Shown here one piece after another: positions 45,332-54,450 of a stretch of 64,000 bases of DNA. Position 1 is the stretch's first letter; every line of letters begins with the position of its first letter. The notes under the pieces are model-generated. The model was not told where the DNA came from, made no database searches, and saw only the letters and a program-made list of their open reading frames with translations. Source of the DNA: Nocardioides psychrotolerans (GTDB lineage: Bacteria > Actinomycetota > Actinomycetes > Propionibacteriales > Nocardioidaceae); the NCBI RefSeq assembly GCF_900113685.1, contig NZ_FOQG01000006.1:124001-188000 (forward strand), read 5' to 3'. The position numbers were made by a program, and so were the translations under genes.

Positions 45332-46203
45332 GTCGTACGACGTGCCGGTCGCGGCACGAAGCGGGGGACGCGGTCGATGACGTCCTGGTAGGCCGGGCGG
45401 CGCTCGAGGCTGCGCTCCTCCATCATCGGGATGCTCGCGCCCTGGAGCATCGCGAGCATCGCGAGCGCGCCGACGAAGAGCCACCACGCGTCACCGGGCG
45501 ATGCGGCCACGCCGAAGAGCGCGAGGGCGAACCAGAAGGCCCACTCGCCGAAGTAGTTGGGGTGGCGCGACCACGCCCAGAGGCCCTGGTCCATGGCCTG
45601 GCCGGGCTGGCGGGTGCGGGCGAAGCGGTACATCTGGAGGTCGGCCACGAACGTGAGGAGCACGGCCCCGAGCCCCACGACGACCGCGACGGCGTCGAGC
45701 CAGCCGACGTCGCGGCCCTGCCGGGTGACGGCGACGTAGACAGGGAGGCAGCCGAGGAACACCTGGATCGTGGGGACCACGTGGATCCCCCCGAGGTCGG
45801 CGAGCGCCTCGGCCTTGCCTGCCTTGTCGCGGAGGAGGGGATAGCGCCAGTCCTCGTGATGCAGGCCGGGGAAGGCGTAGACCCAGTTGGCCGTCAGCCG
45901 CACCGCCCACACGACGATGACGAGCATCACCAGCGCGGCGCGGGTGTCGTTGGCCTCGGGACTCTGGCTCCACCACCACCCGGCCAGCAGCGGCGGCACC
46001 ACGGACCAGTAGGCGTCATAGAAGCTGGAGTTGTGGTGGAACCGGCTGAACCCGAAGATCACCAGCGTCGCCAGCAGGTCTGCCACCAGGCCGTCCCACA
46101 GGATCGAGCCCGTGCTCGGCCCCAGCGCCAGCCAGGCAACGGCGACGGCGAGCGCGGACGCGTAGGCGATCGCCACGCGGGTCAGGGACGCGGACTTGGT
46201 CAT
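45328..46203 (-). CDS. DUF1295 family membrane protein (steroid 5-alpha-reductase-like)
   Basis: 291 residues with about seven membrane helices. The C-terminal signature QGLWAWSRHPNYFGEWAFWF is that of the DUF1295/steroid reductase superfamily. Start ATG 46203 (MTKSASLTR) is preferred over a longer frame to 46320 that crosses the intergenic hairpin. The gene is coupled to the FAD oxidoreductase, which may supply electrons (inference). The substrate is unknown, possibly a sterol-like or fatty lipid. Confidence 0.82.
   Translation of the reverse strand: MTKSASLTRVAIAYASALAVAVAWLALGPSTGSILWDGLVADLLATLVIFGFSRFHHNSSFYDAYWSVVPPLLAGWWWSQSPEANDTRAALVMLVIVVWAVRLTANWVYAFPGLHHEDWRYPLLRDKAGKAEALADLGGIHVVPTIQVFLGCLPVYVAVTRQGRDVGWLDAVAVVVGLGAVLLTFVADLQMYRFARTRQPGQAMDQGLWAWSRHPNYFGEWAFWFALALFGVAASPGDAWWLFVGALAMLAMLQGASIPMMEERSLERRPAYQDVIDRVPRFVPRPARRTT
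45329..45344. repeat. 16-bp perfect palindrome at a gene junction
   Basis: CACGTCGTACGACGTG straddles the overlapping stop and start of the DUF1295 and FAD genes. It contains the decamer GTCGTACGAC that recurs through the window. Confidence 0.8.
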
Positions 46204-46284
46204 GGGCCCTGACGCTAGTGACTCGCGGCGCTCGTCACATCCGAATCGCCCGAGCAGTTGCTTGGTCGGTGTCCCGAGCAGCGC

Positions 46285-46331
46285 GAGTCGGCGCAATGTC
46301 GCAGGCGTTGGGTGCAACATCGCGCCGACTC
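46285..46331. terminator. 15-bp-stem hairpin between two minus-strand genes
   Basis: GAGTCGGCGCAATGT (46285-46299) pairs with ACATCGCGCCGACTC (46317-46331) with one mismatch and a 17-base loop, just after the stop of the phytoene-desaturase-like gene (minus strand). It is probably that gene's terminator. Confidence 0.65.
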
Positions 46332-46344
46332 GGCGTCCGGCACG

Positions 46345-47757
46345 TCAGCGCAGGTGTCGCAGCGCGGAGGCGGCTGCGTTGGCGCCGCCCATGCCGTGCA
46401 CGCCGGCGCCTGGAGGGGTGGCGGCGGAGCAGATGAAGACGCCGGGGATGCCCGTGGCGTAGGGGTCGAGGGCGAGCCGGGGCCGGAAGAGCACCTGGCG
46501 CGCGTCGTTGGCGCCGGTGACGATGTCGCCGCCGACATAGTTGGGGTTGTAGTCCTCCCACGCCGACGTGGAGGTGGTGGCCTGCGCGACGATGCGCTCG
46601 CGCGTGCCGGGGGCGAACCGTTCGATCTGGGCGATGATCGCCTCGGAGGCATCACCGTCGTAGCCGGTCGGCACGTGCGCGTAGGCCCACACCGGGTGGA
46701 CGTCGCCGGCCGAGCGGGTGGGGTCGGCGAGGTACTGCTGGGCCAGGAGGACGTAGGGACGGGCGGGCATCCGGCCACGCTGGATGTCGATCTCCGCCTC
46801 GGCGATCTCCTCGAAGCGGCCGCCGAGGTGCACGGTGCCGGCGCGGCGGGCGTGCTCGTTGGTCCACGGGATGCCGCCCTGCACGGCGAGGTCGAGCTTG
46901 AAGGCCCCGGGGCCGTGGCGGTAGCGCTCGTAGGCGCGCCGCACCCGCCGGGGCAGCCGGTCACCGGCGACCTCGACGACCCCGGCGGGGGCCAGGTCGA
47001 GGATGACCACGTCGGTGGGCGGGAGGTCGTCGAGCGAGCGGACACGGACACCGGTCTCGAGGCGACCGCCGTGCTCGAGGACGATCGCGGCGAGGGCGTC
47101 GGTGATCTTCGCCGACCCGCCCTCGGGCACCGGCCAGCCGAAGCGGTGGCCGACGGCGAGCAGCATCGTCCCGATCGCCGACGAGGTGGGGCGGTGCAGC
47201 GGGAAGAACGCGTGGGCGGCCGCCCCTGCGTAGAGCGCCCGCGCCTCGTCGGTCTGCCACCGCCGCGCGACGGTCGAGGCCGGCAGCAGGGCACGCAGGC
47301 CGAAGCGCGCCAGGTGGAGGGGGTGGTGCGGGACGTGCATGATCGGGCCCATCAGGTCCTGCGCCAGGTCGTCGAAGGAGTCCGCGATCGGGCCGAACAG
47401 CCGGGCCCAGGCATCGCCGTCGGCCCCGAGCAACGCCCGGGTCTCCTCGAGGTCCTGCACCATCACCCCGGCCCGCCCGCCGTCCAGGGGGTGGGCCAGG
47501 TCGACCTCGGGATAGCGCCAGGTCACGCCGTACGACGTGAGGTCGGCGCCGCGCATGAACGGCGAGGCGACGCCCATCGGGTGGACCGCCGAGCAGTGGT
47601 CGTGCAGGAGCCCGGGGACCGTCAGCTCACTGGTGCGGGTCCCGCCGCCGATCGTCTCGTGAGCCTCGAGGACGGTGACCTCGACGCCCGCCTTCGCCAG
47701 CGTGACGGCCGCGGCCAACCCGTTGGGGCCGGAGCCGACGACGATAGCGGTGGGCAC
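46345..47757 (-). CDS. Phytoene desaturase-like FAD oxidoreductase (PYROXD2-like)
   Basis: 470 residues. The dinucleotide-binding start is AIVVGSGPNGLAAAVTLAKA, followed by VLEAHETIGGGTRTSEL. The C-terminus has IPGVFICSAATPPGAGVHGM and GGANAAASAL, the FAD-contact end seen in CrtI and PYROXD2 relatives. No carotenoid genes are nearby, so a carotenoid role is not supported. It follows the DUF3556 gene by 4 bp, and the two are probably co-transcribed. Confidence 0.85.
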   Translation of the reverse strand: MPTAIVVGSGPNGLAAAVTLAKAGVEVTVLEAHETIGGGTRTSELTVPGLLHDHCSAVHPMGVASPFMRGADLTSYGVTWRYPEVDLAHPLDGGRAGVMVQDLEETRALLGADGDAWARLFGPIADSFDDLAQDLMGPIMHVPHHPLHLARFGLRALLPASTVARRWQTDEARALYAGAAAHAFFPLHRPTSSAIGTMLLAVGHRFGWPVPEGGSAKITDALAAIVLEHGGRLETGVRVRSLDDLPPTDVVILDLAPAGVVEVAGDRLPRRVRRAYERYRHGPGAFKLDLAVQGGIPWTNEHARRAGTVHLGGRFEEIAEAEIDIQRGRMPARPYVLLAQQYLADPTRSAGDVHPVWAYAHVPTGYDGDASEAIIAQIERFAPGTRERIVAQATTSTSAWEDYNPNYVGGDIVTGANDARQVLFRPRLALDPYATGIPGVFICSAATPPGAGVHGMGGANAAASALRHLR

Positions 47758-47761
47758 GTGG

Positions 47762-49507
47762 TCAGGCCTCCGGGCTCAGGATCGGGGCAGCTGCGGTGAC
47801 GACGTCGTGGACCGGGATCTCGCCGGCCCAGGGCTGCCTCTCGAGCATGTCAGAGACGTGCACGACACCTCGCTCGAGCTCTCCGGTGGCGGCATCGACG
47901 AGGCGGTACTCCTGGCGGGGGTCCCAGAACCTCTGCGACTCCAGCGCGATCAGCCGGACCTCGCCGGGCTCCCAGGCACAGCGCTCCTGCAGCGCGGCGA
48001 GGAGCTGCTCGTGGTGCAGGTGGCCGTCCCCGAAGTTCCACCCCAGCGTCACGCCCGCCACGAACTCGCCGTCGTGGGGCGAGTAGTCGGTCTCGTGGTC
48101 GGGCCCGCACGCGCGGGGGATCAGCCCGAAGAGCGCGCGGCCGTGGGTGTGCATCGCGCGGAACGCATAGCCCTTGTGGACCAGCAGCGCCGCGGTCTCC
48201 TCGCCGTACAACATCTCGAGCTGCGTGGCCGGCAGCCGGGCTCCCTTCACCACCGAGGCGTCGAGCTTCGCGACCGCCGACGGCGTGAAGCACCACAGCG
48301 AGGTGGCCCAGTTGCCGGCGTAGTAGCGCATCGCGGGGAGGAAGGAGAACTGGTGCGGGAAGAGGTTGCCCAGCACGACGACGGATGCGGCGGCCGCGAT
48401 CACCACCAGGACCAGGGGGTTGCCGAGGTCGCCGACGCCGACCGTTGCGTTCTCGACGAAGAGGAAGCCGATGCCGAAGATCATGAAGACGTTCCACTCC
48501 AGCGGGACGCCCATCGGCAGCGAGGTCAGGATCTGGAGGTGGAAGCAGACCATCACGATCGCGGCCACCGCCGTGACCGGCCCGCCGTCGGAGAGCAGCA
48601 GCACCAGCGGCACGACGTACTCCACGACCGTGCCGCCGTGGGCGAGGTTCGTCGAGATCCGCGACGGCCGGATGTCGTCGGGGAAGTCGCGGTGGAAGCG
48701 GCGCTTGACCGCCCTGACGCGCAGCAGCGGGTTGTTGCTCATCATCACCGACACGACGTGCGGGAAGTGCTGGTTGAGCTTGGACGTCGCGGCGCCCCAC
48801 CAGATCAGCACCATCATCAGCTTGAGCCCGACGATCATGTCGGTGTCGCCGCCGCTGCCCGAGGAGAAGAGGAAGAACACCGCGAGCGTCCCGTAGACCT
48901 CGGTGCGCGCCGCCAGGAAGATCGTCTTGTCGCGCAGCCCGACCAGGACCAGCAGCCCGAAGAGCGGCAGGAACAGCAGCGGGTCGATGACCCCGACGCC
49001 GGGGCCGACCCCGGGCGCGAGCAGCAGCTGGACGACGGCAAGCAGCAGCCCGGCGTACAGGATCACGTCCACGAGGGTGCGGTGCGTCCCGCGCGTGAGC
49101 GGTATGACGGACGGCCAGGGTGGGAGCCGCACGGTGCCGGGCCGCAGCCAGTGCAGGAAGGCGCCGATCGGCGGCAGGAAGCGCAGCGTCAGCGGGCCGA
49201 AGCCGCAGCCGAGACCGAGCACCTCGAAGAGCAGGGTGAAGACGACGACCTTCTGGAAGAAGATCGGCTCGCTCCACCAATCGGCGATGTCCCCGAGACC
49301 CCCGATCCCGGGCGTCGCGGCGGTGAACAGGGCCGCGCCGAGGCAGTAGAGCGCGATCTTGGCCGTGTAGAGCACGTAGACGGCCTCGGGCGCCGAGAAC
49401 CCGGCCTGGGCCCAGTCCTGGACCATCGGTCGCATCCGCTCCATGCGCGAGCCGCGGGCCCACTCCTCGCGGTCGAGGTCCGGCAGGTTGGGCGAGATGA
49501 ACCCCAT
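47762..49507 (-). CDS. DUF3556 multi-pass membrane protein
   Basis: 581 residues with about ten hydrophobic segments over residues 40-420, then a soluble C-terminal domain of about 150 residues rich in His and acidic residues (HLHHEQLLAALQERCAWEPG). It matches the actinobacterial DUF3556 family, found in mycobacteria and relatives, of unknown function. The start ATG 49507 is preceded by AGGAG. Co-transcription with the FAD oxidoreductase suggests a joint membrane redox or lipid pathway, unproven. Confidence 0.8.
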   Translation of the reverse strand: MGFISPNLPDLDREEWARGSRMERMRPMVQDWAQAGFSAPEAVYVLYTAKIALYCLGAALFTAATPGIGGLGDIADWWSEPIFFQKVVVFTLLFEVLGLGCGFGPLTLRFLPPIGAFLHWLRPGTVRLPPWPSVIPLTRGTHRTLVDVILYAGLLLAVVQLLLAPGVGPGVGVIDPLLFLPLFGLLVLVGLRDKTIFLAARTEVYGTLAVFFLFSSGSGGDTDMIVGLKLMMVLIWWGAATSKLNQHFPHVVSVMMSNNPLLRVRAVKRRFHRDFPDDIRPSRISTNLAHGGTVVEYVVPLVLLLSDGGPVTAVAAIVMVCFHLQILTSLPMGVPLEWNVFMIFGIGFLFVENATVGVGDLGNPLVLVVIAAAASVVVLGNLFPHQFSFLPAMRYYAGNWATSLWCFTPSAVAKLDASVVKGARLPATQLEMLYGEETAALLVHKGYAFRAMHTHGRALFGLIPRACGPDHETDYSPHDGEFVAGVTLGWNFGDGHLHHEQLLAALQERCAWEPGEVRLIALESQRFWDPRQEYRLVDAATGELERGVVHVSDMLERQPWAGEIPVHDVVTAAAPILSPEA

Positions 49508-49595
49508 GGCGCACGCTCCTGTGACGGCGGACGTCGGCGTCCGTCCGGGCAACGTAGCGGCTGGAGCGGCCCGGGGTGTCGGATCAGCGACGTTC

Positions 49596-49745
49596 AGGAG
49601 GTGGCGCGGCCCTCGTGCTCGATGAGCACCAGGGCGAGATCGTCACCGATCTCGGCGCGGGATGCCCGCAGCTGGCCAGCGTCAGTCGGTCCGGCCCGAG
49701 CTCCGCGACCGGGGTCGGACACCGACTCGTGAATGCGGCAACGCC
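49596..49745 (-). pseudogene. Fragment of a SpoIIE-type PP2C phosphatase C-terminus
   Basis: Two frames of the minus strand give ELGPDRLTLASCGHPAPR and then, shifted, RAEIGDDLALVLIEHEGRAT followed by stop. The first resembles the xxLxxxxxGHPPP motif and the second the DDxALLVxR end of SpoIIE-type phosphatases; the 100 or so residues between them are missing. It sits directly after the broken histidine kinase. This identification rests on two short motifs. Confidence 0.35.
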
Positions 49746-50324
49746 TCAGACCTGTGGAAGCCGGACGACCGGTGCCAGCGCGCGCAGGGCCACCTCGACG
49801 GGCATGGCCAGCCGGTGGTCGGCCACGTCGGTGCTGACCTCGGCCCCCTGCGGTCCGGAGGCAGCCAGGGCGTCCCGCACGGCTTCGGCCAGCGAGCACG
49901 AGGTCATCCCCGCGATCTCGGGCACCGCCGGTGCGGTCCGGGCCATCTCCAGCAGGGTCGTGAGGGGGGTGCGGAGCTCGTGGGCGAGCTCGGAGGTGAG
50001 GCGCTGCTCGGAGCGGATGGCGGCGGCCACCTTGTCGAGGAGGGTGTCCAGGTCGCGGCGAGCGCGGTGATCTCGTTGCCCGGGGGGCCGAGGTCGAAGC
50101 GCTGGCCCAGGTCGTGCTCGCTCCAGTCCGCGGCGGTCCCGGCAAGCAGGGCCACCGGTCGGAGGGCCCGACCGACCACCCATGCGGCGATGGCCGCGGC
50201 TGAGCCCGGAGAGGATCAGCTGGAGCACCAGCGTGAGCAGCAGCATCGCGAGCGCCGTGACGCACGCCGTGAGCATCACGATCTGGCGGCGGAACGGGCC
50301 GAGCAGGGCCGGCGAGGCCCTCAT
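49746..50324 (-). pseudogene. Histidine kinase gene broken by two frameshifts and truncated
   Basis: Begins with ATG overlapping the response regulator stop (ATGA). It encodes a short membrane helix (IVMLTACVTALAMLLLTLVL), then shifts frame near 50193-50203 to AIAAWVVGRALRPVALLAG, and shifts again near 50051 to DTLLDKVAAAIRSEQRLTSE and LAHELRTPLTTLLEMA (H-box). A partial HATPase-linker region follows, but the N, G1 and G2 boxes are absent and a stop occurs at 49746. Both shifts are explained by single bases. It cannot make a working kinase. Confidence 0.75.
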
Positions 50325-50981
50325 CGGACCCGGAAACCCACGCCGCGGACCGTCTCGATCGTCACCGACGAGCCGATGCTGGTGAGTTTGGCGCGGATGT
50401 GCCGGATGAAGGAGTCGACGGTGTTCTGGCTGACGATCGCGCCGTCCGGCCACGCTGCGGCGACCACGCTGCGTCGTCTCACGACCTCGCCGGGGCGGGA
50501 CGTGATCGCCGCGAGCATCCGGAACTCGGTGGGTGTGAGCAGGGCCTCGCCCCCCGCGGCGCGGGCGGAGTGGGCGGCGGGGTCGAGCACCAGCCCGGGG
50601 AGCGGGGTCGGCGCGGGTCGGCCGCGCCGCCCGAGCGCCTCGATGCGCACCAGCAGCTCCTGGACGTCGAACGGCTTGGCGACGTAGTCGTCGCCGCCGG
50701 CGTGGAAGCCCGAGAGCCGGTCGTGCAGGTCGCCCAGGGGCCGTGAGGAACACGACCGGGGCAGCCTGGCCGGCGGAGCGCAGTGCCTGGGTCACGTCGA
50801 GGCCGTCGGAGTCGGGGAGTCCGATGTCCATGACGACCACGTCGACCGGGTTGTCGGCCCCGAAGAGCCGCAGTGCCTCACCCCCGTTGTGGGCGACCAG
50901 GACCTCGTGGCCGGCGAACGCCAGTGCCTGCTGAAGGAGTCGTCGGATCGACGCGTCGTCCTCGCAGACACCGATGAGCAC
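50321..50981 (-). pseudogene. OmpR-type response regulator with one frameshift
   Basis: The receiver domain starts at GTG 50981 (VLIGVCEDDASIRRLLQQAL) and includes the phospho-Asp segment VVVMDIGLPDSDGLD and VVFLTA. At 50737-50742 (GGGGCC on the plus strand) the frame shifts; removing one base restores LGDLHDRLSGFHAGGDDYVA, KPFDVQELLVRIEAL. The winged-helix output domain (LTPTEFRMLAAITSRPG, SFIRHIRAKL, VRGVGFRVR) is then complete. The length (661) is 3n+1, in line with one inserted base. Either a sequencing error or a recent mutation. Confidence 0.8.
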
Positions 50982-50985
50982 GGGC

Positions 50986-51477
50986 CTAGTCTCCCGTCGA
51001 CGAGGTGACCGCGTCTCCCCAGGCAGCCCGCGCGCCGGAGTCGCCGACCCGATAGACCTGCACGGTGGTCGCCAGGCCGGCCACGACTGCCAGCACGGCG
51101 ACGACGGTGAGCATCGTGTTCTTGGCCGTGGCGGCGCTCGCGTCGGCGGTGACGGCCTTGTCGTGCCGGCGCTGGAGGTAGACCAGCGCGGCGGAGAGGA
51201 TGACCAGGGCGAGGCCGAACCACACCAGGCTCTCGCCGAGGTCGGCGTGCTCGCCGGGGTCACCCACGCGCTTCTCCAGGGCCTCGCCGCTCGAGGTGGC
51301 GACCGGGCACAGGATCGTGGCGACCAGCGCCGCGCCGACGACGAGCGGCCCGTAGGTCGCCCGCCACCGCGGGCGGACGGCGATGGCGATGGTGCCGAGC
51401 ATGGCCAGTGGAAGGAGGACGACGACAGCGTGCACGACGAGCGGGTGCAAGGGGATGCCGTTGATGAGATCGAACAT
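50986..51477 (-). CDS. DUF2231 membrane protein
   Basis: 163 residues with four helices. It starts MFDLINGIPLHPLVVHAVVV, the DUF2231 signature (HPLxVHxxxxLLP). The family is widespread and of unknown function; it often lies near haem, copper or redox genes. It lies 4 bp upstream of the broken response regulator, so all three were probably one operon, with this intact gene first. Confidence 0.85.
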   Translation of the reverse strand: MFDLINGIPLHPLVVHAVVVLLPLAMLGTIAIAVRPRWRATYGPLVVGAALVATILCPVATSSGEALEKRVGDPGEHADLGESLVWFGLALVILSAALVYLQRRHDKAVTADASAATAKNTMLTVVAVLAVVAGLATTVQVYRVGDSGARAAWGDAVTSSTGD

Positions 51478-51627
51478 GGGGTTCCTCACGGGGAGTCGGG
51501 GTATGGGGGGAGTCTGCTGCCGGGAACCTGCAGGCCACCTGACCGCGGCCGACCAGGTCAGCTCTGGCCCCGCCAGGGCCCATGGTCCCTGAGGTCGGGT
51601 TTCGGGGCCGGCCCTACCGTGGGGCCC

Positions 51628-52602
51628 ATGAGCCCGACCACTTTCCTCGACGCCGCCCTGGACCGCTCCCTGGTCCTCGGCTACACCAAGATCGGCTCCG
51701 GCCTGCGCAGGCGTTGGTGGCCCGCCGACCCGGCACCGGGCTCGATGCACGGCAAGCGGGTCGTGGTGACCGGTGCGACCTCCGGCATCGGCGAGGCGAT
51801 GGCCCGCTCCTTCCTCGACCTCGGCGCGACGGTCCACCTGCTCGGCCGCAACCCCGAGAAGGTCTCGCGCTACGCCGCCGAGCTGCGCCGCGACGTGCCG
51901 ACCGCCGACCTCGTCGAGGAGGTGTGCGACATCGGTGACCTCGACGCCGTCCGCGCCTGGTGCGACGAGCTCAGCGGCCGCGTCGAGGCCCTCCACGGCA
52001 TCGTCCACAACGCCGGCACCATGACCCAGCAGCGCGAGGAGAGCCCCCAGGGCCACGAGTTCACCCTGGCCGCCCACGTCCTCGGCCCGCACCTGATGAC
52101 CGAGCTCCTGCTGCCGCTCCTCGGTGCGGCCGAGGGTTCCTCGGTGGTCTTCATGTCCTCGGGCGGGATGTATGGCGCCGGCCTGCGCTCGGAGCCCGAC
52201 GAGATCGAGTTCCGCGAGGCGGCGTACGACGCCGTGCAGGGCTATGCGCGCACCAAGCGGATGCAGGTGGTCCTGGCCGACGCGTGGTCGGACCGCTTGC
52301 GCGGGGGCACGATCCGCGTCGAGAGCATGCACCCGGGCTGGGTGGCCACCCCGGGGGTGAGCGAGAGCCTCCCCACGTTCAACAAGGTGATGGGCCCGCT
52401 GCTGCGCACCGCCGAGGCGGGCGCCGACACCGCGGTCTGGTTGGTCGCCACCCGCCCGGAGTCGGCAGGCAGCCAGCACTTCTGGCACGACCGGGCCCTG
52501 CGCCCCACCACCTTCGGCTGGCAGCGTGACCAGGACCCTGACGCGCTCGCCGCGTTCCTCGCCTACGTCGTCGGCGCGACGGGCACCACCGCCGCCTGGT
52601 GA
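51628..52602 (+). CDS. SDR family oxidoreductase (DHRS12-like)
   Basis: Short-chain dehydrogenase/reductase. The cofactor motif is TGATSGIGEAMARSF (residues about 48-62), NAG is present (VHNAGTM), and the active-site Ser and YxxxK appear as MSSGGMYG and YARTKRMQ. About 40 residues precede the Rossmann domain, as in DHRS12-like members. Start ATG 51628; the upstream 150 bp hold no other gene. The substrate is unknown. Confidence 0.9.
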   Translation: MSPTTFLDAALDRSLVLGYTKIGSGLRRRWWPADPAPGSMHGKRVVVTGATSGIGEAMARSFLDLGATVHLLGRNPEKVSRYAAELRRDVPTADLVEEVCDIGDLDAVRAWCDELSGRVEALHGIVHNAGTMTQQREESPQGHEFTLAAHVLGPHLMTELLLPLLGAAEGSSVVFMSSGGMYGAGLRSEPDEIEFREAAYDAVQGYARTKRMQVVLADAWSDRLRGGTIRVESMHPGWVATPGVSESLPTFNKVMGPLLRTAEAGADTAVWLVATRPESAGSQHFWHDRALRPTTFGWQRDQDPDALAAFLAYVVGATGTTAAW

Positions 52603-52636
52603 GGTGCCGGGGCGCCGACCCGGGATAATGACGCGC

Positions 52637-53260
52637 ATGGACCACGCACCGATGCCGGGAGCCGAGCACCTGGCCGAGCCGCTGCGATCGCGGTGGAGCC
52701 CGAGCATCTTCGACGACCAGCACCGACTGACCCACGAGCAGATCGGCACGCTGCTCCACGCCGCGCAGTGGGCGCCGAGCTCGGGCAACAGCCAGCCGTG
52801 GGCGTTCGTGGTGGCCGAGCGGGGCAGCGCGAGCCACGACGTGCTGACGCAGCACCTCAGCCGCGGCAACGCCGGGTGGGTGCCGCGCGCCTCGGTCGTG
52901 CTGGTCACCGCCACCCAGGTCGCGCCCGACGAGGACGGCAACGGCGGGCGCAGCGAGGCGCTGGCGCACTACGACCTCGGCCAGGCGGCCGCCCACGTCA
53001 CCCTGCAGGCGCGGGCGATGGGCTTGCACGCGCACCAGTTCGGCGGCTTCGACCAGGCGGCAGTGGCCGCGGGGCTCGGAGTGCCGGCCCACTACCGCGT
53101 CCTGAGCGGCATCGCGATCGGCGCCCGCGGCAACCCCGACGACGTCCCGGAGCGCGACCGGGAGCGCGAGCAGCGCCCCCGCGCGCGCCGCCCCCTCGCC
53201 GAGATCGTCCACGGAGCCGCCTGGGGCGAGCCGTGGCCACCCCCCGGCGAGGCCCTGTGA
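52637..53260 (+). CDS. Nitroreductase family protein
   Basis: FMN-dependent reductase. The N-terminal RSRWSPSIFDDQHRLTHEQI and AAQWAPSSGNSQPWAFVVA form the FMN-binding start; HYDLGQAAAHVTLQARAMGL and IAIGARGNPDDV complete it. Single domain, 207 residues. ATG 52637 was chosen; ATG 52628 is also in frame. GATAAT lies 7 bases before ATG 52637, which would suit a leaderless transcript. The substrate is unknown. Confidence 0.87.
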   Translation: MDHAPMPGAEHLAEPLRSRWSPSIFDDQHRLTHEQIGTLLHAAQWAPSSGNSQPWAFVVAERGSASHDVLTQHLSRGNAGWVPRASVVLVTATQVAPDEDGNGGRSEALAHYDLGQAAAHVTLQARAMGLHAHQFGGFDQAAVAAGLGVPAHYRVLSGIAIGARGNPDDVPERDREREQRPRARRPLAEIVHGAAWGEPWPPPGEAL

Positions 53261-53267
53261 GGATCCG

Positions 53268-53921
53268 GTGAGGAGTCGGCGCCAGGCGCTGTTGCTGCTC
53301 GCCCTGCTCTTCGTCCTGGTCAACCTGCCGCTCGCCCACTCCACCTGGACCAAGAGCCGGGTGGAGCGCTCCGGGGTGGACGTGACCGCAGTTGTCACCG
53401 ACACCCGTGAGGTGACGTCCGACGACGAGACCGGCTACCTCGTGGAGTTCCGGTTCCCCACCGACGTCGACCCCGCGCAGACGCTCTGGACCGCCCGCAT
53501 CGACGCACCCACCCACGACGAGGCCGTCGAGACCGAGCAGCTCGCGGTGCGCGTGCTCCCCGACCAGCCGTCGGCGTACGTCGTGCAGGGCCAGGTCTCC
53601 GGCCGCATCGGGCTCTGGATCACCGTGGCAGCCGACCTCTTCCTGCTGGTGATGGCACTCCTGCTGGCCCGCTTCCGCGGTCGTACGGCGCCCGCGCTCG
53701 CGCTGGTCGCGACCGAGGACCTGGTGCGCTGCAAGCCCGGGGCCACCCTCGAGCGGCTCGACGGGCTCACCTACGTCGTGGAGGGCGAGGTGCTGGAGAT
53801 CAGCGACGACCTCGTGGTCCTCGACCTGGGCGACCGGCTGGTCCGCGTGCACCTCGACGGGCACGCCAACCCGGCCGGGCACCAGCAGCCCGTGCGCGCG
53901 ACCGGCCGCATGATCGGGTGA
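53268..53921 (+). CDS. Two-helix membrane protein, DUF3592-like
   Basis: 217 residues. An N-terminal helix (ALLLLALLFVLVNLPLAH) and a second near 125-145 (IGLWITVAADLFLLVMALLL) enclose an extracytoplasmic beta-rich domain (VTAVVTDTREVTSDDETGYL) of the DUF3592 type. A cytoplasmic tail of 70 residues follows. The assignment to DUF3592 is tentative. GTG start 53268, 7 bp after the nitroreductase stop. Confidence 0.65.
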   Translation: MRSRRQALLLLALLFVLVNLPLAHSTWTKSRVERSGVDVTAVVTDTREVTSDDETGYLVEFRFPTDVDPAQTLWTARIDAPTHDEAVETEQLAVRVLPDQPSAYVVQGQVSGRIGLWITVAADLFLLVMALLLARFRGRTAPALALVATEDLVRCKPGATLERLDGLTYVVEGEVLEISDDLVVLDLGDRLVRVHLDGHANPAGHQQPVRATGRMIG

Positions 53922-53956
53922 GACCCCGACCAGGACTTGGCGCGGCCAGGAACAAT

Positions 53957-54445
53957 ATGGCCATGAGCTCTCTCCACACCTTCACCGCGGCGGGCATCGA
54001 CGGCCAGGACGTCGACCTCGCCGCCTACGCCGGCCAGGTCGTCCTCGTGGTCAACACCGCCTCGCAGTGCGGGTTCACGCCCCAGTACAAGGGGCTCCAG
54101 GAGCTCCACGACGCCTACAGCAGCCAGGGCTTCGCCGTCCTGGGCTTCCCGTGCGACCAGTTCGGCCACCAGGAGCCGGGTGAGGACGCGGAGATCGCGG
54201 GCTTCTGCGAGCGCAACTTCGGGGTGACCTTCCCGTTGTTCAGCAAGGTCGAGGTCAACGGCGACGGTGCCCACCCGCTCTACCGGTGGATGCGCTCCGA
54301 GAAGGGCGGCCTGCTCGGCAGCAAGATCAAGTGGAACTTCACCAAGTACCTCGTCGGCAAGGACGGCCAGGTCATCAGCCGCTACTCCCCGACCACCAAG
54401 CCGGAGAAGATCGAGGGCGACATCGCGAAGGCACTCAAGGCCTGA
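53957..54445 (+). CDS. Glutathione peroxidase family thiol peroxidase
   Basis: Reduces peroxides. The catalytic Cys is in NTASQCGFTPQYKGLQELH, followed by FPCDQFGHQEPG (resolving Cys, Gln site) and WNFTKYLVGKDG. The Cys form uses thioredoxin in bacteria without glutathione. 162 residues. ATG 53957 and 53963 are both possible; AGGAA lies before the first. Next to it are an SRPBCC and a VOC gene. Confidence 0.93.
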   Translation: MAMSSLHTFTAAGIDGQDVDLAAYAGQVVLVVNTASQCGFTPQYKGLQELHDAYSSQGFAVLGFPCDQFGHQEPGEDAEIAGFCERNFGVTFPLFSKVEVNGDGAHPLYRWMRSEKGGLLGSKIKWNFTKYLVGKDGQVISRYSPTTKPEKIEGDIAKALKA

Positions 54446-54450
54446 TCGAG

